In this document: positions 25,132-34,082 of the stretch, in pieces
Position numbering within the stretch: position 1 is the stretch's first letter
Layout: each line of letters starts with the position of its first letter
Assembly (NCBI RefSeq): GCF_003991355.1
Contig: NZ_RCSU01000001.1
Span: 186,001-250,000 of the forward strand
Origin: Pseudoflavitalea rhizosphaerae
GTDB lineage: Bacteria > Bacteroidota > Bacteroidia > Chitinophagales > Chitinophagaceae
Length of the DNA: 64,000 nucleotides
Reading direction: 5' to 3'
Made by a program: the position numbers and the translations under genes
The notes under the pieces: generated by a model
Seen by the model: only the letters and a program-made list of their open reading frames with translations
What the model was told of the DNA's origin: nothing
Databases searched by the model: none

Positions 25132-26841
25132 TCACCAGAACCTGACATACAGCAGTGTCAGCAAAATGATCGTTATCACAATCAGCAATGCCGTACGATT
25201 ATTGATCCTGAACATCTCCCGGTCAAGCACAAATGCTTTCGGATTTATCTTCGGACCGGCAAGGCTCATACTGATCATGACCAGCATCGTAAAGAAGAAC
25301 GACCATCCCATATTGATGAGAAAGGGAATTCTCCAGACAGTCTTTACAATATCCCCGGATTTCTCCTGTGTTTCGAAAGCTGTATACAACCAGGTCTCAT
25401 GTCCAAATACCGATGGAGCATAGTTATTGAAGAATACAGACAGTACAAACCCGGTGATCACGCCTGCAATGGCCGCTGCACCGGTGGTCCGCTTCCAGAA
25501 CATCCCAAGTATGAACATGGCAAATACGCCGGGACTGATAAAGCCGGTATATTTCTGAATGAAGGTGAATCCACCTTCCCCTCCTATTCCCAGAAGATCT
25601 TTCCATGTGAAGAGCAAGGCCACGATCATCGCCACCAATACCGTTAATCTTCCTATCCAAACCTGCTGCTTCTCACTTGAATTACGCGCGAAGTATTTTT
25701 TATGGATATCGAGGGTATAGATGGTAGAGATACTATTGAGCTTTCCTGCCAGCGAAGCCACGATGGCTGCTGTTAAAGCGGCCACCGACAAACCCTTTAA
25801 ACCTGCTGGTAAAAAGCTCAGAATGGCAGCATAAGCACCATCTTTGCTTCCGCCTTCCAATTGCGGAAGCTGTCCATTTTTATATAAAACGTATGCAGCA
25901 ATTCCTGGCAGCATTACAATCAATGGCATCAGCAATTTGAGAAAACCGGCAAACAAAATACCCGTCCGTGCTGTCTGCAGATCGGCTCCCAGTGCGCGTT
26001 GCGTTATATATTGATTACATCCCCAATAATTGAGGTTCACGATCCACTGACCTGCAGCATACATGGCAATGCCCGGTAATACCAGGTATTTGTCCACTTC
26101 TATCTGCGGAGTACCGGCCGTTGGTTTATCAAAGATCATATGAAAATGGTCCGGTGCATCTCGCATCAGGATCTCAAAGCCCCTGATGGCGCTGGCGCCT
26201 TCACCGGCCCGTTCAGCAACAATACTAAGTGCGAGATAGGTTGTGGCCAGGCCACCTACAATGAGTACGGCCACCTGGATCACATCAGTATAGCCGATCA
26301 CCTTCATGCCTCCCAGTGTAATGAGCAATGCAAACACCGCCAGGCCGATCATGATCACATGCAGAGAACCTCCACCCATCAGACCGTTGATCGCAACAGC
26401 TCCCAGGTATAATATTGATGTAAGGTTCACAAACACGTACAGGAAAAGCCAGAATATAGCCATGATCACCGCCACCGTTTCATTGTATCGCCTTGTGAGA
26501 AACTGCGGCATCGTGTAAATCTTATTCTTCAGATACACAGGTATGAACCAAACAGCAATAATGATCAGGGCAATAGCAGCGATCCATTCATAAGCAGCCA
26601 CAGCTATACCTGCAAAAAAACCTTCACCGCTCATTCCGATGAATTGTTCCGCAGAAATGTTCGAGGCAATCAGCGATGCGCCGATAGCCCACCATGTCAG
26701 TGAGCCTTCTGCAAGAAAGAAGTCCTTGGTATCGGCCACTTCTTTTTTCTTTTTACGGTAGATCCAGTAACCATAACCGGCAACGATCAGGAAATAAACA
26801 AGAAAAATGCAATAATCAATTGGCAGCAATTGTGAATTCAT
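25132..26841 (-). CDS. sodium:solute symporter (SSS family), probable arabinose importer
   Basis: 569 residues with about 14 hydrophobic segments, no signal peptide. SSS/SGLT features include the N-terminal FLAEGSLTWWAIGASLIASNISAEQFIGMSG with the sodium-site region, and ALTAAIVASLAGKLNSISTIYTLD, typical of TM8-9 of sugar symporters. It is last in the araR-araBD-galM-araA operon, 49 bp after araA, so L-arabinose import across the inner membrane is the most likely role (inference). Related Bacteroidota proteins act on xylose, glucose or arabinose, so the substrate assignment relies on context. Confidence 0.9.
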   Translation of the reverse strand: MNSQLLPIDYCIFLVYFLIVAGYGYWIYRKKKKEVADTKDFFLAEGSLTWWAIGASLIASNISAEQFIGMSGEGFFAGIAVAAYEWIAAIALIIIAVWFIPVYLKNKIYTMPQFLTRRYNETVAVIMAIFWLFLYVFVNLTSILYLGAVAINGLMGGGSLHVIMIGLAVFALLITLGGMKVIGYTDVIQVAVLIVGGLATTYLALSIVAERAGEGASAIRGFEILMRDAPDHFHMIFDKPTAGTPQIEVDKYLVLPGIAMYAAGQWIVNLNYWGCNQYITQRALGADLQTARTGILFAGFLKLLMPLIVMLPGIAAYVLYKNGQLPQLEGGSKDGAYAAILSFLPAGLKGLSVAALTAAIVASLAGKLNSISTIYTLDIHKKYFARNSSEKQQVWIGRLTVLVAMIVALLFTWKDLLGIGGEGGFTFIQKYTGFISPGVFAMFILGMFWKRTTGAAAIAGVITGFVLSVFFNNYAPSVFGHETWLYTAFETQEKSGDIVKTVWRIPFLINMGWSFFFTMLVMISMSLAGPKINPKAFVLDREMFRINNRTALLIVITIILLTLLYVRFW

Positions 26842-26890
26842 GTTAGTATTAGCTTAATGGAGTAAGGTAAAAATGAGTACAGGAATTTTT

Positions 26891-28378
26891 TTATCGAAAA
26901 GAAGCGTCATTCCATCGCAACTCGTTCCTGAAGTATCTTAGTTTCGTTTCCTTATCTATCAGCACCAGCTCCATTCCCGCCATCAGAGAAAGATCCTCCA
27001 GGTGCTGTGCTGTAAGATTCTGACTGAAACAGGTATGATGTGCGCCACCAGCCAGGATCCAGGCAGTACAGGCGGTATTGATATCCGGATAAGGTTCCCA
27101 CAGCACCCTGGCCACCGGTAATTTTGGCAGTTCGTTTTCGGGAGTCACAGCATTTACTGTATTCACCAGCAAACGGAAGCGGTTCCCCATATCGATGATG
27201 GACGCATTCAACGCCTCCCCGCCTCCTGCATTGAATACCAACCGAACCGGATCTGCTTTTCCTCCAATTCCCAACGGATGCAATTCACAGTTCGGTTTTC
27301 CATTTGCAATAGATGGACAAATTTCGAGCATATGCGCACCGAGCACCAGCGGCTGGCCGGGCGACTTCGCAAAGTGATAGGTATAATCTTCCATAAAAGA
27401 ATTCCCTCCCGGTAGTCCTGCAGCCATCGTTTTCATGATACGCACCAACGCCGCTGTTTTCCAGTCACCCTCTGCTCCAAAGCCATAACCATCTTTCATC
27501 AATCGCTGCACCGCCAGTCCTGGCAGTTGCTTCAGTCCATGAAGATCCTCAAAGGTGGTGGTGAAGCCCTTATAATTCCCAGCCTCCAGAAACCTGCGCA
27601 ATCCAATCTCGATCCTTGCAGCTTCCCGGAGAGCAGGATTGTTCTTCAGAGAAGCAGCCAGCGTATATTCATCAGCGTAATGCCGGCATAGTGTATCTAT
27701 TGCATCCTGTTCAACGGCATCCACAAATTTGACCAGGTCACCCACCCCATGCGTATTTACCGAATAACCGAATTTCATTTCCGCCTCCACTTTATCCCCT
27801 TCGGTAACGGCAACATAACGCATGTTATCGCCGAAACGGACAAACTTCGCACCCTGCCAGTCGTGCCATCCTGCTGCCGCCCTCATCCAGGTATCAAGCT
27901 GCTTCAACACAATATCATCCTGCCAAAAGCCGGTCACTACTTTTCTTTCCAGGCGCATCCGGCTCATGATAAAACCAAACTCCCTGTCGCCGTGCGCCGA
28001 CTGGTTCAGGTTCATGAAATCCATATCGATCTCATTCCACGGGATTTCCCTGTTGAATTGCGTATGCAGATGCAGTAGCGGCTTTTGAAGAATTTTCAAG
28101 CCCTGGATCCACATCTTGGCAGGTGAGAAAGTGTGCATCCAGGTGATCAGTCCAATACAGTTCTTTATTGCATTGGCATCGATACAGAGCTGGGCGATCT
28201 CTTCAGGTGTTTTGACAATTGGTTTATAAACTATCGTAACCGGTATGCTTTCATTCGAATCAAGATATCCGGCAATGTGTTGCGCATGTTCCGCTACCTG
28301 CCGCAGTGTAGCTTCTCCGTACAAATGCTGGCTGCCGGTCACAAACCAGCACTCCAGCTGTTCAAAGGGTTTACTCAT
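26891..28378 (-). CDS. araA: L-arabinose isomerase
   Basis: 495 residues, close to the usual 500 of AraA. It opens with [13 protein letters not shown], the standard AraA N-terminus, and contains [15 protein letters not shown] and [13 protein letters not shown], which carry the metal-binding glutamates, plus the C-terminal GAHHTCFSQ. It isomerises L-arabinose to L-ribulose in the cytoplasm, using manganese. It overlaps the mutarotase gene by 4 bp (ATGA-type overlap), so the two are translationally coupled. The order araBD, galM, araA, transporter makes a full arabinose-to-xylulose-5-phosphate route. Confidence 0.98.
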   Translation of the reverse strand: MSKPFEQLECWFVTGSQHLYGEATLRQVAEHAQHIAGYLDSNESIPVTIVYKPIVKTPEEIAQLCIDANAIKNCIGLITWMHTFSPAKMWIQGLKILQKPLLHLHTQFNREIPWNEIDMDFMNLNQSAHGDREFGFIMSRMRLERKVVTGFWQDDIVLKQLDTWMRAAAGWHDWQGAKFVRFGDNMRYVAVTEGDKVEAEMKFGYSVNTHGVGDLVKFVDAVEQDAIDTLCRHYADEYTLAASLKNNPALREAARIEIGLRRFLEAGNYKGFTTTFEDLHGLKQLPGLAVQRLMKDGYGFGAEGDWKTAALVRIMKTMAAGLPGGNSFMEDYTYHFAKSPGQPLVLGAHMLEICPSIANGKPNCELHPLGIGGKADPVRLVFNAGGGEALNASIIDMGNRFRLLVNTVNAVTPENELPKLPVARVLWEPYPDINTACTAWILAGGAHHTCFSQNLTAQHLEDLSLMAGMELVLIDKETKLRYFRNELRWNDASFR

Positions 28379-29475
28379 TGTATGTTGATGAATTTGTAGA
28401 TGGTAGTTTGTGTATACACCTGTCCGGGCTGAAGAATGGCGCCGGGAAAAGATGGTTGATTGGGACTATCAGGGAAATGCTGTGCTTCAAGGCAAAGTGC
28501 GGCATACTGCACATAGGGCTTTCCATTTTTTGTTTGCTTCAGGGAACCATCCAGAAAATTGCCGGAATAGAATTGCAAGCCGGGTTCTGTGGTCCAGACT
28601 TCCATTGCTCTTCCGCTTTTTGTGTGCGACAATACAGCTGCTTTCTGAAGAGATGCTCCAGTTTTGTTCAATACCCAGTTGTGATCATATCCACCAGGAA
28701 CCAGTGCAATATCACGGCCAATGAGTTTGGCGCTACGGAAGTCCAGTGGAGCCGTAACACTATCGATCCTGCCGGTGGGTATCAACAATGAATCAACCGG
28801 CGTATATCCATCAGCGTTGATCTGTAGCTCATGGTCCAGAATGGTAGAATCGGGCCCTCCAGATAAATTGAAATACGCATGCTGTGTGAGATTTACAGGC
28901 GTGGGTTTGTCGGTGGTGGCTTTGTACTCTATCCTCCAGGTGTTATCATTGGTCAATGTATACACCACTTCTATATCCAGGTTGCCCGGATATCCTTCTT
29001 CCCCGTCTTTGCTTTTGTAAGTGAGCAGCAGGCTGCTATCGCCCGGCAGCTTTTCAATCTCCCAATAAACCTTATCGAAGCCTTTATTACCACCATGCAA
29101 TGAATTACCGTGATCATTGGCCACCAGTTGGAACTGTTGTTCGTTCAATTTGAATGTTGCCTGGCGGATCCTGTTGGCATAGCGACCTACCAGGGCTCCG
29201 AAATAAGGATTGTTTTTTTGCAGGTAGCCTTCCAGGCTTTCAAACCCCGCTACAACATCTCCGGGTTCTCCATTGCTGCCCGGAACCACCAACCGCGTAA
29301 CAGCCCCACCATAATTGATCACATTTAATTCCATTCCCTGCTCATTGGTGAGGGTGTATTCTGTTACAGCTTTCGATTCATAGGTACCAAAGGGCTTAGT
29401 CATAATGGACCTGGCTTTTTTTTGTGGAGCCTGCCCGCAGGCTGCCAGTAATAAGAAAAGGGATAAATATTTCAT
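28375..29475 (-). CDS. galM: aldose 1-epimerase (mutarotase), predicted lipoprotein
   Basis: 366 residues. A short signal sequence with lipobox LLAAC (C13) suggests a lipid-anchored periplasmic or outer-membrane protein; the mutarotase domain runs from about 30 to 366. Conserved sites: [22 protein letters not shown] and [11 protein letters not shown] (catalytic histidines), and [13 protein letters not shown] with the catalytic Glu. It interconverts alpha and beta anomers, here probably arabinose released by the secreted enzymes before import. Encoded within an operon otherwise for cytoplasmic enzymes. Specificity is not readable from sequence. Confidence 0.92.
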   Translation of the reverse strand: MKYLSLFLLLAACGQAPQKKARSIMTKPFGTYESKAVTEYTLTNEQGMELNVINYGGAVTRLVVPGSNGEPGDVVAGFESLEGYLQKNNPYFGALVGRYANRIRQATFKLNEQQFQLVANDHGNSLHGGNKGFDKVYWEIEKLPGDSSLLLTYKSKDGEEGYPGNLDIEVVYTLTNDNTWRIEYKATTDKPTPVNLTQHAYFNLSGGPDSTILDHELQINADGYTPVDSLLIPTGRIDSVTAPLDFRSAKLIGRDIALVPGGYDHNWVLNKTGASLQKAAVLSHTKSGRAMEVWTTEPGLQFYSGNFLDGSLKQTKNGKPYVQYAALCLEAQHFPDSPNQPSFPGAILQPGQVYTQTTIYKFINIQ

Positions 29476-29496
29476 TGGCTTGATCGTTGAATAAGT

Positions 29497-31794
29497 TTAT
29501 TGACCGTAGTAAGAATGAGGACCATGTTTCCGTTCAAAATGTTTTTGGATCAGGGCATCTTTCATTTGACCGGATTGCGAATTGATCTGCAGTGTCAGTA
29601 ATGCCATTTTTGCCATCTGCTCCAGCACGATGCTATTGTATATAGCCTTCGCAGCATCACGGCCCCAGGTGAATGGAGCATGATTCCCCACGAGGACCAT
29701 TTCGATCTCCCTGTGATCGAGCCCCCGTTCCAGCAGGCATTCCATGATCTGAAAGCCGGTAGAATATTCGTAGTCTCCTTTGATCAGTTCATCGCGCATC
29801 GGCGCTGCACAGGGAACAGCAGTGGTGCAATGATCTGCGTGTGTGGTGCCAAACAAGGGAATATCTTTCAGTGCCTGCGCCCATGCTGTGGCATAAGTGG
29901 AATGCGTATGGCAAATCCCTGCCACCTGTGGCCAGTGCTTGTACAACACAGCATGCGTGAGTGTATCGGAAGAAGGCCTGAGTGAACCTTCTATAACCCG
30001 GCCATCAAAATCCACGATCACCATTTTTGCAGGAGAGAGCTGATCGTAAGGAACGCCGCTTGGCTTGATGGCAAATAATCCCGCAGACTGATCGGCAGCG
30101 CTCACATTACCAAATGTGGCCACCACCAGCCCTGCAGCAGGTAATTGCATATTGGTCTCCCAGGCCTGTTCCCTGATTGCCTGAAAACGATCATTGACTT
30201 TTTTTCGTTTAATGGACTGCGCACCAAGGGCCTGGTATCGTTGATATCTTGCCGCGTAGTATGCGGTAAGTTCTGTGCGGGGATGGTAAGTATGCTCAAA
30301 TCCCTGGCCCATAGCCTCCATAGCCGCTTCCGCTGTGGGATGGATTTTGGCAACTACGGCAGCAAACATGGCGGCGCCGGCAGCACAGGTCTGCTCCGAC
30401 CTGTGTATTCGTATAGGCATCCCTGTTACATCCGCCATCAGTTGCATGATATAGGGAGATTTACGGGCCACTCCTCCCAACCCTATCAATCCTTTGATAG
30501 GTACTCCTTCAGAAACAAATCTTTCCACTATCGCCCTTGCTCCAAAGCAGGTGGCCTCCACCAATGCCTTGAATATCCTTACTGCATCACTGCCCAGATC
30601 CAAATTGCTGATTGTGGCTTTCAATTCCTGGTTGGCATCCGGCGTACGCCTTCCATTGAGCCAGTCCACCGCAATCTCATCGTTTTCTCCCAATGGCAAA
30701 GCAGCAGCAGCACCGGACAATTCAGTGATGGAGCGGTTCACCAGATTACTGAACCAGGCATAGGTATCGCCAAAAGCAGACTGACCTGCTTCAAGGCCGG
30801 TCATACCGGGGATCACAGAGCCAGGGACTTGTCCACATATACCTTTCACAACAACATCCTGCATTTCATCCTCTGGTATCGCCAGCATATCGCAGGTGGA
30901 AGTGCCCATTACCTTACTGAGGTAATAAGGTTCAATTTGTCCTCCCACAGCTCCCATATGCGCGTCGAATGCGCCAATCCCAATAATCACATCCGTGCTA
31001 AGCCCCAGTCTTCCGGCCCAGTCGGCACACAATGTTCCGGCAGGAACATCGGAAGTATAAGTGGTGGTAAAAAGATGATCTGTAAGTCCATCCAGCAGGG
31101 GATCAATTTCCGCAAAGAAACTGTTCGGAGGAAGGCCGCCAAATGATTCAGACCATAAGGCTTTATGACCTGCCGCGCAAATGCTCCGTTTCAAAGCATG
31201 CACATCCTTCCCACCCGTCAGCAGGAAAGGCATCCAGTCGCAATGCTCTACTAACGAGTATCCCTCAGCGCGGATCTGCTCATCATTTCTCAACAGGTAT
31301 AACCATTTAGCCCAGAACCATTCCGAAGAATAGATCCCGCCGCAATACTGCAAGTATTTAGCGGCCTCCGGATGACGGTTGATATCGGCCGCTTCCCGGA
31401 TGGCGGAATGATCTTTCCATAATACGAACATGGCATTGGGATGCTCTTCAAAACCCGGCAACAATGATAATGGTATTCCTTCCCGGTTCACCACTACAGG
31501 TGTGGAGCCCGTTGTATCCACCGAGATGGCCCTCACCTGCGCTGCCGCAGCCGCTCCTGCCTGTTCCAGGCAATCTTTTACCACAAACTCCAATCCTTCC
31601 ATATAATCCAGGGGATGCTGCCGGTATTGCTGCCGGGAAGCATTACAATAAAGCTGCTGCTTCCAGCGAGGATAAGCGAATACGGAAGATGACAGCTCTT
31701 TTCCATTGCCGGCATCAACCAGTATGGCCCTTACAGAGTCTGTTCCGTAATCGACCCCAATAACGTAATTCTTGATTTCTTTATTAAGTGTCAT
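29497..31794 (-). CDS. fused ribulokinase - L-ribulose-5-phosphate 4-epimerase (AraB-AraD)
   Basis: 765 residues from the ATG at 31794; an upstream TTG would add 8 residues and is unlikely. Residues 1-525 form an FGGY kinase: phosphate-binding YVIGVDYGTDSVRA at the N-terminus, SVDTTGSTPV, and catalytic Asp D277 in IGAFDAHMGAVGG. Residues about 535-765 form a class II aldolase-type epimerase beginning REQAWETNMQLP, with GNVSAAD, the zinc histidines H629 and H631 in ICHTHSTYA, and H705 in GNHAPFTWG. Both halves keep their active sites and are joined by a short charged linker in one uninterrupted frame. It converts L-ribulose to D-xylulose 5-phosphate in two steps. Confidence 0.95.
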   Translation of the reverse strand: MTLNKEIKNYVIGVDYGTDSVRAILVDAGNGKELSSSVFAYPRWKQQLYCNASRQQYRQHPLDYMEGLEFVVKDCLEQAGAAAAAQVRAISVDTTGSTPVVVNREGIPLSLLPGFEEHPNAMFVLWKDHSAIREAADINRHPEAAKYLQYCGGIYSSEWFWAKWLYLLRNDEQIRAEGYSLVEHCDWMPFLLTGGKDVHALKRSICAAGHKALWSESFGGLPPNSFFAEIDPLLDGLTDHLFTTTYTSDVPAGTLCADWAGRLGLSTDVIIGIGAFDAHMGAVGGQIEPYYLSKVMGTSTCDMLAIPEDEMQDVVVKGICGQVPGSVIPGMTGLEAGQSAFGDTYAWFSNLVNRSITELSGAAAALPLGENDEIAVDWLNGRRTPDANQELKATISNLDLGSDAVRIFKALVEATCFGARAIVERFVSEGVPIKGLIGLGGVARKSPYIMQLMADVTGMPIRIHRSEQTCAAGAAMFAAVVAKIHPTAEAAMEAMGQGFEHTYHPRTELTAYYAARYQRYQALGAQSIKRKKVNDRFQAIREQAWETNMQLPAAGLVVATFGNVSAADQSAGLFAIKPSGVPYDQLSPAKMVIVDFDGRVIEGSLRPSSDTLTHAVLYKHWPQVAGICHTHSTYATAWAQALKDIPLFGTTHADHCTTAVPCAAPMRDELIKGDYEYSTGFQIMECLLERGLDHREIEMVLVGNHAPFTWGRDAAKAIYNSIVLEQMAKMALLTLQINSQSGQMKDALIQKHFERKHGPHSYYGQ

Positions 31795-31805
31795 ATTAAC
31801 ATTTA
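31785..31805 (-). promoter_or_regulatory. candidate AraR operator over the araBD start
   Basis: TAAGTGT, 7 bases, ACATTTA: the same 7-7-7 inverted layout as the site at 32601-32621 with one changed base in the second arm. It overlaps the araBD start codon (31792-31794), which would let AraR block expression there. Confidence 0.6.
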
Positions 31806-31827
31806 TAAACCGGGGCAAAAAAAATCC

Positions 31828-32535
31828 CTATTGGAAAATCTCTTTGTTCGGTAAAAAACTGATAAAAGACCGCAGGCTTGAAGGGTACTTGCGTTTATCC
31901 GGTTTGAATAAGAAGGAGCCCTTCTTTGACGACGCCTTTTCTTTTTCTTTTTGACGGATGATAAGACCTGAGCTTTTCAACTTCCGGACGAAGTTCCGCT
32001 TATCCAGTTCTTTACCGTAAACAGCTTCATAAAGATCTAACAATTGACGGATCGTGAATCTTTCAGGCAATAGTTCAAACAGAATGGGATGCAGCGCAGC
32101 CTTGTATTGCAGCCTTTCCCTGGCTCTTTCCACCATCTGCTGGTGATCGAAGATCAGGAGTGGTATAGCTGCCATCGGAAACCATTCGGCATGAAAATCT
32201 TCACTCAGTTGTTTTCTGTACCGGCCGATATCCACCAATGCATAATATACAACCGAAATAGTCCGTTCCATTGGGTCCCTTGAAGGATCTCCGAAGGCAG
32301 CGAGCTGCTCCATGAACACACCTTTGAGACCTGTAAGTTGTTCAAGGATACGGATAGCGGCGTTATCGAGACTTTCCTTTGGCCGTACGAAACCGCCCAT
32401 CAAACTCCATTTGTTCATCTGAGGTTCAAATCCCCTTTTGATCAGTAACAATTTCAGTTTTTCTCCGTCGAATCCGAAGATCACGCAATCCACCGCTACG
32501 AGCATTTTATCAACCGGGTAATGTGTTACAGCCAT
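31828..32535 (-). CDS. Nudix-type transcriptional regulator of arabinose genes (AraR-like)
   Basis: 235 residues. Residues 10-140 have a Nudix fold (AVDCVIFGFDGEKLKLLLIKRG) but the Nudix box is degenerate: GFVRPKESLDNAAIRILEQL keeps the Gly and first Glu while the R-E-x-x-E-E core reads R-I-L-E-Q. Catalysis is therefore unlikely. Residues 145-235 form a winged-helix domain (FTIRQLLDLYEAVYGKELDKRNFVRKL). This is the architecture of NrtR/AraR regulators; the Bacteroides AraR controls arabinose genes and releases DNA on binding arabinose. It is first in the operon, 33 bp before araBD. The start is 65 bp downstream of a matching operator. Confidence 0.9.
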   Translation of the reverse strand: MAVTHYPVDKMLVAVDCVIFGFDGEKLKLLLIKRGFEPQMNKWSLMGGFVRPKESLDNAAIRILEQLTGLKGVFMEQLAAFGDPSRDPMERTISVVYYALVDIGRYRKQLSEDFHAEWFPMAAIPLLIFDHQQMVERARERLQYKAALHPILFELLPERFTIRQLLDLYEAVYGKELDKRNFVRKLKSSGLIIRQKEKEKASSKKGSFLFKPDKRKYPSSLRSFISFLPNKEIFQ

Positions 32536-32593
32536 TTCTATTTATTGGGAAGCGGTGTATTTTCAGTGAATCTAAGATGATATTTTCAAAATT

Positions 32594-32621
32594 CAAATTT
32601 TAAGTGTCTGTTTTACACTTA
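32594..32621 (-). promoter_or_regulatory. araR promoter with 21-bp AraR operator
   Basis: A perfect inverted repeat TAAGTGT-N7-ACACTTA at 32601-32621, overlapping by two bases a minus-strand TAAAATTTG (32594-32602), close to the Bacteroidota -7 box. A repressor bound here would cover the -7/-33 spacer. The layout matches the second site at 31785-31805. Confidence 0.65.
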
Positions 32622-32644
32622 TTTTTTTGATTCCGGGCAGTCAT

Positions 32645-34048
32645 TCATTTTTCAAATTTCCAGCGATCGAAATTGAAGAGCTCACGCCCGGCCACCAGGT
32701 TCCTGCCATTGAAAGAAAAATAGAGATCGTGTATACCTGTAAGAGGCGTCAGAACCGGCGCTGTAAAGGTTTTCCATTTATCCCACCCGCCGGTTCGTGT
32801 AATTTGGATGGTAGTCAGTTTAACCCCACCGATACTGTCTGCAAACACTTCCAGGATGCCACCGCTCAGGCCGGCAGCCAGATCTGCCGAAAATTTTTTT
32901 GGAGCGCTTTTTCCGAAATCCACTGCACGCACTTTTATCCATCCTTTTGAGCGGATACCGGTAACAAAAACGCCGGTGCGCGTGTCCTGCCCTGTAGTGC
33001 AATTCTCTGCCCAGGCAATGGTCTCGGCCTCAACAGAACGATAAGGATCGATGGAACCAACTGCCTCAGGACCGGTTGCAGATATGGTAATGGCAGGAAT
33101 GGTGCCATCATCATTATACCTGAAAGATTCTATGGCAGTGGAACGCCCGAAACTCCCTCCACCTTTCAGCAACCCTGTATGATAGAACAGATATGACCGG
33201 CCTTTGAAATCGATGATCCCGCCATGATTGGTGAAACTGTTGGTTGGCTGTTTGGTCATGATCTTCCCCTGGTAGGTCCAGGGACCTTCAGGAGATGTAC
33301 TCATCGAGTAGGAAAGACATTCGGTCCCATTTTCCATTCCTGCAAACATCTGGTAATAATGACCATTCCTTTTGTAGAACCAGGGGCCTTCCACAAACAT
33401 GTCTTTGTTCTGTTCTGCCTGTCTGTTTTGACTGGAATCCCTGTTGGGCGCCCTTCTCACACCACCAAATGAAGCCACAGACAAGGGAACTTCATTGATA
33501 TTCCCTGTATAGCTGATCATATCGGAATTGAGCTTCACGTAATAAAGCTGGCCATTCCCCCAGTACAGGTATGCCTGACCGTTATCATCAATAAAAACGG
33601 TCGGATCTATATTGGACCAGCTGTTGGTTGTGATCAGCGGCTTGCCGATTGCATCCCTGAAAGGTCCGGTAGGTCCGTCACTCACTGCTACCCCGATAGC
33701 CATATTGTTCTTGTCCGTTTGCATACAAACGTACCAGTAAAATTTCCCGTTACGCCGGATACATTGAGCAGCCCAGGCCCTGTCTACCCCCCAGGAGAAA
33801 CTTTCCAGTGAAATGGGCGCGCCATGATCAGTCCAGTTGACCATATCGGCTGATGAGAAAACCCTCCATTTTGTCATGTAATAAAATCCGTGTCCCGGAA
33901 TATCGTCTCCCGTATATACATAAACGCTGTCTTTGTATACCATCGGCGCCGGATCAGGAGTATAATGCGTTTGGATAACAGGATTCTGCGCATGCAAGAG
34001 GTTGCCTGTAACAAGTGCAGACAGCAGGAAAATCATCGATCTCATCAT
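32645..34048 (-). CDS. GH43 glycosidase with C-terminal CBM6-like domain
   Basis: 467 residues from the ATG at 34048. That start opens on a signal peptide (about 1-20, ending LLHAQ) and avoids overlap with the preceding gene; upstream in-frame ATGs do not. GH43 five-bladed propeller with the general base D32 in YTPDPAP, the pKa-modulating D148 in NIDPTVF and the acid E220 in FVEGPWFY. Residues about 340-467 form a CBM6-like sandwich (VEAETIAWAENC). Such enzymes are arabinofuranosidases or xylosidases acting on arabinoxylan; the exact bond is not determinable. It lies 34 bp after the next GH43 gene. Confidence 0.92.
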   Translation of the reverse strand: MMRSMIFLLSALVTGNLLHAQNPVIQTHYTPDPAPMVYKDSVYVYTGDDIPGHGFYYMTKWRVFSSADMVNWTDHGAPISLESFSWGVDRAWAAQCIRRNGKFYWYVCMQTDKNNMAIGVAVSDGPTGPFRDAIGKPLITTNSWSNIDPTVFIDDNGQAYLYWGNGQLYYVKLNSDMISYTGNINEVPLSVASFGGVRRAPNRDSSQNRQAEQNKDMFVEGPWFYKRNGHYYQMFAGMENGTECLSYSMSTSPEGPWTYQGKIMTKQPTNSFTNHGGIIDFKGRSYLFYHTGLLKGGGSFGRSTAIESFRYNDDGTIPAITISATGPEAVGSIDPYRSVEAETIAWAENCTTGQDTRTGVFVTGIRSKGWIKVRAVDFGKSAPKKFSADLAAGLSGGILEVFADSIGGVKLTTIQITRTGGWDKWKTFTAPVLTPLTGIHDLYFSFNGRNLVAGRELFNFDRWKFEK

Positions 34049-34082
34049 TACAATTATTTTTTTTAAACGAAGAGCTTCCATA

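Noticed and set aside
30145-31146. Long plus-strand open frame (333 codons) inside araBD
   Set aside because: Antisense to a clearly conserved enzyme; composition is that of a shadow frame (many Cys, His, Arg, Ser) without domain motifs.
29497-31794. araBD fusion as a sequencing frameshift joining two genes
   Set aside because: Both halves stay in one frame with natural linker composition, and no stop or start pattern remains at the junction.
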